A DNA stretch of 64,000 nt from Gautieria morchelliformis (taxonomy: Eukaryota; Basidiomycota; Agaricomycetes; Gomphales; Gomphaceae), in the NCBI GenBank assembly GCA_015179125.1, contig WHVA01000394.1, positions 1 through 64,000 on the forward strand, read 5' to 3'. How positions within the stretch are numbered: position 1 is the stretch's first letter; each line of letters starts with the position of its first letter. Of this stretch, positions 23,925-34,589 are shown in pieces. The translations under genes were made by a program, and so were the position numbers. Under the pieces are notes generated by a model. The model was given only the letters and a program-made list of their open reading frames with translations, had not been told where the DNA came from and ran no database searches.

Positions 23925-24510
23925 GAGAAGGTTTGTACTACTTCTGAGTATATGCTTAAGCATATATTTGACAATGTCACAGACCTCCTTTGAATCTTCT
24001 ATGATTTTTAATGGTCCATATAAAATAATAGGAGTTCGATGTCTCCTTTCATTATTTGTTTTGTAGACCTTCATCCTTCCATATTGTAGTACAAGTATGG
24101 CATAGATGGTAATTGTCTCTTGTGGTTAAGAGTTAGAATATAAGGCAATCATCATGCCTTTTATCAGACTATCATATATACAGCATTCATTACATTTATC
24201 ATATCCTACAACTAAAGGATACTTTGTTTTACCATCCAATATAACCTTTGCAACAATTATACAATGGGAATCAGGACTTAACACCCATTCCAAAACCCTA
24301 AAACCTGAGATGCTGCCTATTATTAAATTATACAGCTCATCAGAACCGTAGTGATTTGGAAGGGTAAGCCATTGTGCACTAGAAACTGACCATTGTTCAA
24401 AGAAAACCTTTTTGTCATTACAGAAGGAGACTTCTATATTTATTATCAGATCTCCTATTTTAACAACAGACCTGTCTCCAGTTGTCTTGGTACTACCAAA
24501 AAGGTAGATA
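23925..24510 (-). pseudogene. Unrecognised minus-strand gene remnant with one internal stop
   Basis: A single minus-strand frame gives about 190 protein-like codons. It includes TTGDRSVVKIGDLIINIEV, FEQWSVSSAQWLTLPNHYG, CIIVAKVILDGKTKYPLVVG, and after a TAA near 24131-24133, YGRMKVYKTNNERRHRTPII and VKYMLKHILRSSTNLL. Codon use and hydrophobic patterning suggest it was coding. The stop is explained by a single C-to-T change (CAA to TAA). No family recognised. It sits between the three-repeat gene and the small ORFs of the AT-rich island, on the opposite strand. Confidence 0.45.
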
Positions 24511-25137
24511 TCTTATGAACAATGCTTTTGATAACCATGGTTCATCTATATGAATTGACAACTTTGTGAAATCAGTTTTTATGTAGTATGTCATGGTATT
24601 ATATCATCAAACTGATAGAAATGCATTTATCTACATGCCCATAGTTGCTTAGTGTATAATATTATGTCATTATGTGATAATAGGCACTGAACAATATTAT
24701 CTACAGCGCTAAGATACTCTTTACTATCAAACAAGGCCATGCAAAAAGGTATGTTAATGAACTATAGATAAGAAAGAAACCCTTACACATATCAGCAGAC
24801 ACCAACACATATACAGTAACTGAACATGACAGCGTCTTACTGTTTGATATTATTGCCGTTGGGTCACGTGTTCCTCCACCTCATGAAAAGAGGACTACCA
24901 CGATTTATAAGAAATGTCAGTCTGAAACTTTAGGTCCTTCATGCTGACTGATCTCACAATTAGCTACTTACAAGCTGAAGTATATAGCAAAAGGCATACA
25001 AAAAAGAGTCAAGTCTATTCTGCGACTGTAGATAATAATCATATGATTCTATGACTAATAGAGGGTAGGAGCTGAATCCTGTCAAAACAAAAATGAATAC
25101 AAAATGAGTTTAATATAATATACAAGCTGGATTGACA
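24511..25137. other. AT-rich spacer, no gene seen
   Basis: No convincing coding frame, RNA or repeat could be supported here. Confidence 0.4.
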
Positions 25138-25350
25138 ATGACATATATCCCTACAGCAGGGGATAAAGTGATATTTATACATCCAGTGACTGGGGAGGAG
25201 ATGAAGGGTGTTGTTACAGTAGTAGATATTCCAGGGAGGACAGCAACTATTCTTTATGATAGAAAGGGGCGGAGAGCGGGACCTTATCAGTTAATGCATC
25301 GAATACCAATAAACCAAAATTTTGAAGCAATAAAACAAATAATTGACTAG
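25138..25350 (+). CDS. Small unknown protein with possible SH3-like barrel
   Basis: The ATG at 25138 gives 70 residues. The pattern GDKVIFIHPVTGEEMKG, then VVDIPGRTATILYD and RAGPYQLM resembles five short beta strands with turn glycines, as in small KOW/SH3-like barrels that bind nucleic acid or peptides. That is a fold guess, not a family match. It ends with an amphipathic helix. It lies about 150 bp upstream of the PD-(D/E)XK-like gene on the same strand in the AT-rich island. Confidence 0.4.
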   Translation: MTYIPTAGDKVIFIHPVTGEEMKGVVTVVDIPGRTATILYDRKGRRAGPYQLMHRIPINQNFEAIKQIID

Positions 25351-25504
25351 ACTAACCCTGTTTATATACTAGAAAAGAATAAAATTTTCAGGTTGGTGAG
25401 CTTTGAAAAACCTCTTTATACAACTATATAAAATGTTATCACAATATGTATCATTTTTCAAATATATTGAATGATAAGAGTAGAGTGTTTTGTAGAAGAT
25501 AGAG

Positions 25505-26004
25505 ATGGATATAAAGGCTCTTTTGAGAACCTCTATTAAAGTTGCTATAGACCAGTATACTAATTCCAATAACTTGGAGTGTTACTGGTATGCTCCTTGG
25601 ACCATAATTCTCATGGGTTGCTTTGCCAATACTATGATAATAACTCCTCAACATGCATTTGTTTATGCTGTTGAAAACAGAGATGGAGAGGATAATGTAA
25701 GACATTTAATCCCTGATTTTACTGTTACTAAATATACTAAGAATAATAACACTATAAATAGTACTACATTTTTAATAGTGGAAATAAAAGAAGTGTTAAA
25801 ACTACAGAAGAACTTGAAAAGATCTTCAAGGATACTCAGGAGCAACTGATAAATCAGGTGACAGTACTATTCCTAGATACCAATTATGAGAGTGTATATG
25901 GTATAGCTGCTATAGGGGAATATTGGAGACTTATTAAATATAAAAATTTAAATCATAAGCAGAAACCCCAAAAACCTAGAAGTTCTTGGGATAGTGAGAG
26001 TTAG
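25505..26004 (+). pseudogene. PD-(D/E)XK nuclease-like gene with a frameshift
   Basis: The ATG at 25505 opens a reading with LIPDFTV near residue 76, followed about 20 residues later by FLIVEIKEV. This is the PD...ExK catalytic arrangement of restriction-endonuclease-like folds, which occurs in many orphan mushroom proteins. Near 25800 the coding sense moves to the next frame (TTEELEKIFKDTQEQLINQV, then YGIAAIGEYWRLIKY) and ends with TAG at 26002-26004, so one frameshift is likely. Full length would be about 166 residues. A second, partial copy lies at 40664-40746 and 43294-43340. Substrate unknown. Confidence 0.5.
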
Positions 26005-26031
26005 GGTAAAAAAGAATGTACTAGGTTAGGA

Positions 26032-26274
26032 ATGAAAAATGTTGAAAATGATTCCAATTATCTCAGTAAGCTAGTTGGAGTCATAAAAGGTCTTGACTGT
26101 CCTATAGTAAGATTCTCTTTAGAAAGACAAGACGACAGAAAAGAAAAAGGTAGAGATATCCCTTTTATATTGACAATATACGAAGGTCCCAAAAGAGAAG
26201 GAGAAATAGATGTGAATAAGATACTAAGTGAATTTCCTGAAATATTTGAAAGAATAAAAGAGATCTTGGAATAA
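26032..26274 (+). CDS. Small unknown acidic protein
   Basis: The ATG at 26032 gives 80 residues, rich in Lys/Glu/Asp, with a central strand-like segment (IPFILTIYEGPKREGEIDV) and a C-terminal helix (FPEIFERIKEIL). No family recognised. It lies 27 bp after the stop of the nuclease-like gene on the same strand, which could mean it is a further exon of that gene or an overlapping small gene. Confidence 0.35.
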   Translation: MKNVENDSNYLSKLVGVIKGLDCPIVRFSLERQDDRKEKGRDIPFILTIYEGPKREGEIDVNKILSEFPEIFERIKEILE

Positions 26275-26552
26275 AAGGAGAACCTCAATTCTTTTTAGGA
26301 GAGCCTTAGAATATATCATTGATAGTTTTTAAAATGTTTTCCTAGGAGGGTGTTTATAAATGTCATATATATGTATATATAGCTTAGCTCATCTATATTT
26401 CATAAAATATATCAAAATTGAGGCAGTTGCCAGCACCTGTAAGGCAGGCATGCTTAATCCTAGCCCCAAAGTTCTTTCTCACAGTCTGCTGCTCCCCCAG
26501 GAAAGGGTGTATACCCCATTGTCTAAACATCAATAGTTACATATCTTTGTAC
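26275..26552. other. AT-rich, no gene seen
   Basis: No supported feature. A short GC-richer patch at about 26420-26510 resembles no RNA I can fold. Confidence 0.35.
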
Positions 26553-26870
26553 TATACATGCATATTATTTTAAACATACCTTCTAATCAGATCTCTCAAC
26601 CATATATAATAATATAGTACAGGTATTGTCCATACTTGCTTCTATATTCTGTGATTGTACATCTAACATGTTTCATATATACTTTTAATATATAGTCATC
26701 CACATCCTCTCTGAAATTGCTCTGTTATATCAATACACACCATGCTTTAGCACATACTACAAGTTGCTCAAATGATGGATTATGAATTTGGTTAGGGTTG
26801 ATATTTTAAAAGATATCTAATATATCCTAGAAGAATATACATTGTTGTCAATGTGAACATCCTCCTTAGC
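26553..26870 (+). repeat. Dispersed AT-rich repeat, first copy
   Basis: The reverse complement of this block matches 43800-44221, including the stretches around ggatgactatat, gtatatatgaa, tatattattatatatgg and gttagggttgatat. The 43.8-kb copy has an extra internal tandem duplication. Coding sequence of a LINE begins shortly after 26880, so this block marks the right edge of the AT-rich island. Confidence 0.65.
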
Positions 26871-26884
26871 AATATCCCACAAGA

Positions 26885-29598
26885 TTGAAAAGGTGGACCC
26901 AGAGCGTACATACAAATACTACCCAGATGGGAATCTATGGACGTGGGAGCAGTAGGGCTATGAAAATGAGACAGCGGACACGGGCAAGCTCCTCAGGCAA
27001 GCCGAAGAGCGTGAGAATACAAGACGTCAGCAGCACGAACGATGAGTCGGCAGATGGGATGTGGGAAACCGATGGCAAGATGAATACAGATGCGGCAACC
27101 CACCAAGGGGCCGCAGAGACAGCGGGTGGACCAGCCAGGGAACTGGCAGAGAATGCTCAACGAGTATGATTTGAGAGGTGGAACAGCTGACCAGCACAGA
27201 GAAGATGACAACCACAACAAATACCAGGGATGAACAGCGCACCCCACAATCCCACACAGCTGCGAGTCAGACAACAAAATGCCAACATGATCACAATAAA
27301 GACACAAGCCGGTGAGGTCGTTCTATTCAACCTATATGTAGATTGCACACACACTGACAGCATCCACAAACTCCGAGCCTGCATACAAGGAGAAATACAG
27401 GTGAACACAGCACAAAGCAGATGCATAGCAGGAATGATATGGCTTGGAGACTTCAATAGGCACCACCTGTACTGGGATGAAGAGTGCAACAATCACCTCT
27501 TCACCAAAACCAACCTCGACACTGCCCAGCTCCTACTGGACACTATAGCTGAACGTGATATGCAGATGGAGCTCCCCAAAGGGATACCCACACTTAAGGC
27601 AATGTCTACTGGAAATCTAACCCGAACTGACGATGTCTTTATATCGACAGGACTCTTAGAAAATTTAGTCAGCTGCACAACAACACCGGAGGATCAGCTG
27701 GCCAAAGCGATCACTACCCAGTGGACACGACACTCAAAATCACTGCCAAGGCCACAGTCGATGTCCCAAAGTACAACTATAGACAAGCAGACTGGGGGCC
27801 TTTCAACCAAGGGCTCGCGGCAAGACTAAGAGGAAGTATTGACAGACCCGAGCCGGCCAGTGAGGAAGAGTTCCTACAGCAGCTTAGAGCCATAGCAGAT
27901 GCGATCATGGAGACAGCGGAGGAGATCGTGCCAAAGACTAAGCCATCCCCATATGTGAAAAGATGGTGGACACGACAGCTGACTCAACTAAGAATAGACA
28001 CAAGGAGGGCAGGCAGAAGATCATATTCGAACAGAGCAGACACAATGCACGAATCCCATGATGCCTACAAGATTGTTTGGAATCGATACGCGACAGCAAT
28101 AAAACACTCAAAGCAGGAGCACTGGGAAGATTTTCTGGAAGGAATCAACCACAAAATGTTGTGCACGGCACACAAGTACACATCAGCGGACGCTTCAGAT
28201 GGAGGGCACACAAGGGTGCCTACCCTTATAGCTAAGCATGAGGACGGGACAACGAAGACAGCTGACACCAATGAAAAGAAAGCAGACATGTTCTTCGAAA
28301 CATTCTTCCCCAAGACAAGAGAAGGAGGAGAAAACATACCGTCAGACCCCAGATACCCGGTAAACGTGTTTGAGTACGAACCGATAACCGACGATCCAAT
28401 CAGAAGAGCTGTGAACAAGCTAAACTTGTTCAAGGCTCCTGGGCCCAACGGTATCCCAAATGTCATCATAAAGCATTGCATTGATATCCTTCTCCTGTAC
28501 ATAGGTCTGTTGTTCCAAGCGACGTTCAGCCTAATGACATACCCTGATGAATGGAGGGACTCCATAACACGAGTAATCCGAAAACCAGGCAAGTCAGACT
28601 ACACAGTCCCGGGTGCATATAGACCCATCGTGCTACTCGACACAGTAGGGAAAGTGCTGTCTGCGTGTGTCGCAGAGGATTTGGTTAAGATGACGGAAAA
28701 ATATCATCTCTTACCAGACAACCATTATGGGTGCAGGCCTGGACGCACAACAATGGATGCTATTCACTATACGGTCGTGGCAGCCAAGGATGCCTGGAGA
28801 AAAGGAAAAGTGCTAGGAGTCCTCTTCCTGGACATTAAAGGTGCATTCCTGAGCATAATTCTAGACAGACTGGTGCACAACATGCGCCGCAGAGGTATAC
28901 CCCAAGAGTACACTGACTGGATACAGAGGAAGGTACAGGGGCGCAGCACAGCAATCAGCTTCGATGACTATAGCACACAAATGTGGGAAATAGGAAGGGG
29001 CGTGGACTAGGGCTTCCCACTATCAGCCATCACAGATCAATACTACAACGCCGATCTAGTGGAAGTAGCGAAACACAAGAATGGTGAGGGATGCATAGGC
29101 TTTGTCGATGATACCACGCTAATGGCAGAAGGGACCAACTTCCAAGAGGCATTCAACAAGCTGACTGATATGATGACCAGAAGAGGCGCTCTTAAATGGG
29201 CAAAGACCCATGAGTGCCACTTTGCTGTAGAAAAGTTCGGACTAATTGGTTTCACTAGGAGGCAAGAGAAAGATCCAATGCACTCTAGAAAAACCAGACC
29301 GGTTACGTGGCCCTCAATAAGGATAGGCCGCCATACAATTAATCCCTCCACCTCGCACAAATTTCTGGGAATCATCATAGATCAAGACTTACGCTTTAGA
29401 GAGCATGTCAATTAGGCCTTGGGAAAGGGTGAAAAATTCGTTGGACAATACAAAAGACTCACCAGACCCACAAAAGGGGCTGTGGCCAAACACATGCATC
29501 AATTTTACCATGCAGTCGCCGTGCCAAAAATGCTATATGCAGCGGACATATTCCTCATCCCAAAAACGGCGGCCTCCCTACGTCGCAAAGCCTCTGCT
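26885..29598 (+). mobile_element. LINE-type retrotransposon with endonuclease and reverse transcriptase, broken
   Basis: Parts in order: a poorly preserved upstream ORF (26885-27230), an APE-type endonuclease (about 27250-27720: LRVRQQNAN, WLGDFNRHHLYWDEE, NLTRTDDVF), then reverse transcriptase (27721-29607: LFKAPGPNGIPN, AYRPIVLLDTVGKVL, YGCRPGRTTMDA, VLFLDIKGAF, then FVDDTTLMAEG as catalytic box and GIIIDQDLRF). Stops interrupt RT at 29008-29010 and 29413-29415, and a frame change separates EN from RT near 27720-27830. The 3' part is lost where it meets Helitron DNA near 29598; no poly-A or target duplication is seen. Similar EN-RT LINEs are common in Agaricomycetes. Confidence 0.87.
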
Positions 29599-30700
29599 GG
29601 ATCATAAAAGTAGAGCTGCGCATAGCTGGGTTCCCTACCCTGACCCTCAGCAGGAAGAAGAGTGCCATGAATATGATAGAGGCCTCCCTGAATTTTGAAG
29701 ACATATGGCCCAGGTCTATTCATGACCTTGTGATCTATGTTCACTCCCACAGAGATGAATGCCAGTGCAGCATTATAGTTCCGAATCTTTTCCCTAAACT
29801 GTTTGCCACACCTGTTTGGCTGGCCAAAAGAGTCTTGAGTGGTTCTGGAGGCTCCATCAACAATTCAAGGTGTATCTGGCCCTTTGAGCAACATATACCA
29901 AATTTGGGCTCAGCAATGGTAGAGTCGGCCAGACGCTCTGCCTTCTAATGCCATGCTTTACATTTTGGACATTTGTCATCCATAGCACCAAGGTCATGAG
30001 GTGCAATCTGTTGTTCAATCAAAGGGCGACGTGCTAGTGGAAGGTTTCTTAAAGGCATTGGTGGAGGCGGTGGAAGTGGAGGGGGCTGAGGAGGAGCAGG
30101 TGGATGCAGAGGGTGTGGAGGCACAGGAGGCACAGGGGCAACAGGAGGCACAGGTTGTTGTGGAGCAGGCTGATGAGGCAGTGGAAGTGGAGGGGCCCAA
30201 GGATGAGCAGGTGGATGTGGAGGCTGTGGAAGCACATGTTGTTGTGGTGCAGGCTGCTGCTGGAGTGGCATTTGATCTGGGAGAGGTTCAGGGTTTGGAT
30301 TCAATGCCTGTGCACGTCGTCATGGCCATCCTCGTTGTGGCAGAGGCATAGGATTGATATTAGCAGCCTGGGCCACAACAGAGCTACAGCTGCAGAGCCT
30401 ATAGGGACAGGAGGAGGAGGTGCTGCCTGGGCCTGTCTTTGACGCACAGGTGCAAGAGGCATATCAGCTAACTGTTCCTGTATGGTGCGTACAGAATCCC
30501 AAGGACTTAGATCAGGTGGAATGGCATTTGAAGGTCCAGCCACAGGAGGCCAAGGAATTGCATTGTCTTGAGGGAGTTGTGCTAGGAGAAATGGCTGAGG
30601 AGGTGGTGGGTCAGGATTGTCAAAACACTCTTGAGCTGCAGTGAGAGCCCTATCCTGACTAGGAGCTTCAATGTAGTTGTGTCAGCCATGGTGCGGCTGG
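29599..30700 (-). mobile_element. Helitron N-terminal fragment (Helitron_like_N and proline-rich lead)
   Basis: Minus strand, right to left: a Pro-rich region with PSQDRALTAAQECFDNP and SPWDSVRTIQEQLADMPL, a long Pro/Gln/His tract (30304-30030), then HDLGAMDDKCPKCKAWH and KFGICCSKGQIHLELL, the Cys-rich lead-in of fungal Helitron proteins. The Helitron_like_N segment GPYVFKIQGGLYHIHGTLLP and YAQLYFYDPAEAL ends at the junction with the LINE near 29598. Several stops and frame changes interrupt it, for example just after AWH near 29946. It cannot be the missing 5' half of the 11.5-kb fragment as a simple neighbour, but may be the same family. Confidence 0.75.
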
Positions 30701-30739
30701 CTTGCTGTGAGACAGTGGTACGTTTTGCATGCGGCGATT

Positions 30740-31697
30740 AGGTTAGGTTTACATCATTACCAGAGTCTTGGTTGGTGTTTATTACAGCAGTAAACACCAG
30801 TGGAGCCTGAACAATGGCTTATATATTAATAGCATGAGTCCTAGATGAGGACCAAGCCTGGAAAGCTGGATTGACACAGCAGCTTAAGGCACAACAACAT
30901 CATAGGCCCAGGAAAGATGATTCAGGGTATTATGATAAAGCTTCAAAACATGTTCAAATCTCAAGAAACATTACATTCGACGAAAGGGACAATAGACTCT
31001 ACACTATCCCGGCTAATGATGACAATGACACTAATGATACGGCACCGCTTGAGGGAGAGCAGTCACCAGGTGAGCATGTGCTGGACCTACCCCACAGACA
31101 TCATCACCCAGACAACACCCATCCCTAATCCACCTGAACAAGCGCCAGCCCCGCAGATTCGACAGAGAACATGTATTACCCAAAGACCAGATTACTGGAA
31201 ATTGAACGACTCAGGCCATACCGAGCAGGCTTACATAACACGAGAAATCATCACCGAGCGCAAGAACTACAGAACAGCAGTATCACATGATGATGCGCCA
31301 ATTTGGGAGAAAGCAATGGAAATTGAAATGGATCAACATGAAACACTGGGGACATGGGAACTGACAGAATTACCACCCAGTCGAACAGCCATTGGCTGAC
31401 GATGGGTATATGCTGTTAAAACACAGCCGTATGGGCAATTTGACAAAGCGAAAGCAAGGGTTGTAGCTCAAGGATTCACACAGAGACCAGGGATAGATTG
31501 CTATGAAATATCATCACCTGTGGTCAAATGTGACTCTCTACGTGTTTTACTAACACACTCCATTGGGAGATCGAGATGATGGACGTCAAAGGCACTTATC
31601 TCAATTCAACGATAGAAGAAGAAATATACATGCACCAGCCTGACAGTTTTGATGAGGGATCTGGATGCATTCTAAGAATACACAGAGTGCTTTACAC
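30740..31697 (+). mobile_element. Ty1/copia fossil E: gag tail joined to RT start
   Basis: It begins with a gag-like tail (compare copia I near 63090), jumps to the post-integrase HVQISRNITFDE segment, then the WEKAMEIEMDQHETLGTWEL region and the first RT block (KARVVAQGFTQRPGI, MMDVKGTYLNSTIEEEIYM). Central domains are missing. Several breaks; old. The RT reading stops exactly at the foldback element at 31698. Confidence 0.8.
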
Positions 31698-33258
31698 TAG
31701 GTGCAAGTCATTGTTTGTTTACGGTAACCCACAGCAAGAAATGGTGAAAAGAGAGGAAATCCTGTAATAATTTGAACCTATGGGAAATTGTGAAAACTTG
31801 TTCCTTTTTTGCAATCTAAGACAAAAAGAAACTTTGAATAAAAACAGATAAGTATTCATAAAAAGTAGCCACAATAAACTGTGAAAAAATAAAGAATATT
31901 CCCTTCATAAGATGCAAGGGGAAATAATGAAATAAATTGGGATGTTTTTAGAGTAACTGTCTGAGGTAAATAAAGAAATTTAGATTGATATCATTAACAT
32001 AAAGTGTGGGAAGAAAACTTGAAGACAGGGAACATAATTTCAGAGAAACCTAGTTCAAGTCAGCAAATTAAAATCAGGTAAATAATACAATAACAATCCA
32101 CAACAAACAGAAGAAAAATCAAAATTTCATTGGGCATGAAAGGGTGACAAGATAACAAATAATTTCATGATAACAAACTTTGACACACAATGACAATGTT
32201 AAGATTATACATATTGTTTCCTTGAATGATCAATAATGAGGGTATTAGATATTTCTGGAACAGGTTTATGATAGAAACTATCAAAATATGACTGAGTATG
32301 AAATATAAAGTTATTTTAAAATAATGTAAGTGAGGAAATTATGGAATAATGATCAACTTTTAGATATATACCTTCTGAGGATTTATATATAAAAAGCTTG
32401 AACTAATAGAAAGATGTCCTTCCTTGGGATATTCATACATAATCTCTAATCTCCACTCAGCTTTCCTCAGTTTCCCTTAGCACCACATGGGAGATTAGAG
32501 CTCTGATCATTATGTATGAATATCCCAAGGAAGGAAATCTTTCTATTAGTTCACAATTTTGATATATAAATCCTCAGAAGATATATATCTAAAAGTTGAT
32601 CATTATTCCATAATTTCCTCACTTACATTATTTTAAAATAACTTTATATTTCATACTCAGTCATATTTTGATAGTTTCTATCATAAACCTGTTCCAGAAA
32701 TATCTAATACCCTCATTATTTATCATCCAAGGAAACAATATGTATAATCTTAACATTGTCATTGTGTGTCAAAGTTTGTTATCATGAAATTATTTGTTAT
32801 CTTGTCACCCTTTCATGCCCAATGAAATTTTGATTTTTTTTTCTGTTTGTTATGGATTGTTATTGTATTATTTACCTGATTTTACTTTGCTGACTTGAAC
32901 TAGGTTTCTCTGAAATTATGTTCCCTGTCTTCAAGTTTTCTTCCCATACTTTATGTTAATGATATCAATCTAAATTTCTTTATTTACCTCAGACAGTTAC
33001 TCTAAAAACATCCCAATTTATTTCATTATTTCCCCTTGCATCTTATGAAGGGAATATTCTTTATTTTTTCACAATTTATTGTGGCTACTTTTTATGAATA
33101 CTTATCTGCTTTTATTCAAAGTTTCTTGTTGTCTTAGATTGTAAACAAAAAGGAGCAAGTTTTCACAATTTCCCATAGGTTCAAATTATTACAGGGTTTC
33201 CTCTCTTTTCACTATTTCTTGCAGTGGGTTACCGTAAACAAACAATGACTTGCACCTA
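31698..33258. mobile_element. 1.56-kb near-perfect palindrome (foldback/MITE-like) with TA flanks
   Basis: The arms run from 31700 inwards to about 32455 and from 33256 inwards to about 32489, each about 760 bp and nearly identical in inverted orientation. Both outer ends read GGTGCAAGTCATTGTTTG (reverse complement on the right). A TA dinucleotide lies directly outside each end (31698-31699, 33257-33258), as expected of a Tc1/mariner-type target duplication. The spacer is only about 30 bp. It contains no gene. It sits in the RT region of copia fossil E on the left; the right flank is not copia. Confidence 0.85.
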
Positions 33259-34085
33259 GTGGGTGTGTGTTTTCTTCCATTAATTTTCCCTTTTTAATCC
33301 TCTTTTTGCCTTCTTTTCCACCCAGGTTCCTGCTCTCAGTGCCTGCTACCTTGCCGGTCTGCCATTGCAGGTGAGTTTTATGCTACTGTATCTGCCTTTC
33401 TTTATTTTTGTTATGTTTTTATTTCTTATATTTTCGCTTTTTTTTAGGCTCTTTGCAGTTGACTTTGGTCCTGTAACTACTGCCCATCCTACCTGGCTAT
33501 TGCTCCCCCATTCTGGTAAGTGTTATGCTACTGTATTTGCTATTTTAAGTATTTATATTAGGACCAGTGTCTCTGCAATCCCTCTGGTAAATATAGTTGT
33601 TTCCTTCTGGTATTTTCTGTTGTTTTATGTCGCTTTTTCAGCCACAATTTGACTTCTTTATGCCAGATCTGTTCTTCAGTCTGTCATTCCTTAGGTATGG
33701 TCTTATTCTCATGGAACTTTGCCTTTTTGGGGCCTATTTGGGCTTGGTCCCTGACTGATTTGCTATTTCTTTCAGTCAAGCCTGCAGCTATTTGATAAGG
33801 TTTTGCAATGCATATGTTGGATTTTCAAGCTAATGTTTTAGATTCTCTCCTTGGTTTTTGGCGTGCTCTGTGCTGTGCTAATCTCTGACCTTCCTAGAGC
33901 AGTTGGGGTGGTATTGTGGACTGGAATACTCTACTGCATTGCAGTTTGATTCTGGCCAGAGTTACAACTCCAGTGTGGTCTGTGGACTAGGATTGGTTTG
34001 GTGGTGCACATTGGATTTAAGCGGTTTAAGTGGACATTGACCACCTTGCTGGTATCATGTCAGCAACATGTTTGAGAACTCAGTG
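33259..34085. other. T-rich non-coding stretch with a short internal repetition
   Basis: No coding frame is believable; the longest frame is a T-rich hydrophobic run. A segment around gttatgctactgtat occurs near 33379 and again near 33523, suggesting a partial tandem duplication with a period of about 145 bp. Confidence 0.4.
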
Positions 34086-34089
34086 TTGC

Positions 34090-34506
34090 TGATGTAATGT
34101 CCTCACACATTCAGTTCTTGTTGGATGCCACAGAGCTTGCATACATGCTCCTCCATGTTTGTGCCATCTTTGGCAAGTGTCTGGAAGAAATCTGATTAAT
34201 GTAGACTAGCTGTTCATCAGCAACCCTAAGGCAAATTTCCTTCCTGGTCTTTTTATCCTTCTTTCTCCACTCATCAATTCCCTACTGCTGGGCTGCAGTG
34301 ATATTGCCGGCATCTGCCGGTCTCAGTTCTGTTTCCCTGCCGATGGCCATGTCCCACAGATCCAAATCATCGAGTATCCACTCGAGCCGCCAGCACCATG
34401 CCGCGTAGTTGTCCCTGCTCAGAGGGTCGATCTTGTATGTGTTATTGCTGTTGGGATCTAGAGCTCCGGCACTTTGGTGCAATGACATGTTGATGACGCG
34501 TCGCAC
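34090..34506 (-). mobile_element. Ty1/copia fossil F: gag N-terminal fragment
   Basis: Minus-strand gag start (NNTYKIDPLSRDNYAAW, RLEWILDDLDLWDMA, KKDKKTRKEICLRVADEQL) is parallel to the gag of copia I at 63582-63133. It then breaks off. A few breaks. Its 5' leader faces the leader of fossil G, so the two are head to head. Confidence 0.8.
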
Positions 34507-34589
34507 TCACGCAGACAAAGGACTGGACAAGTAGAAGAACGACAAAGGGATATAGGAAATACAAGGGACAAAAGGAGACAATAAGATTA

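Noticed and set aside
25369-25845. Minus-strand frames opposite the nuclease-like gene
   Set aside because: They are rich in Phe/Ser/Tyr from AT-rich antisense DNA, while the plus strand carries the PD...ExK motif.
30001-30351. Plus-strand Glu/Val/Ala-rich frame
   Set aside because: It is the antisense of the proline-rich Helitron N-terminal region, which has supporting Cys motifs on the minus strand.
33365-33652. A 95-codon hydrophobic frame resembling a membrane protein
   Set aside because: It reads through T-rich DNA; the Phe/Leu content follows base composition and no conserved motif is present.
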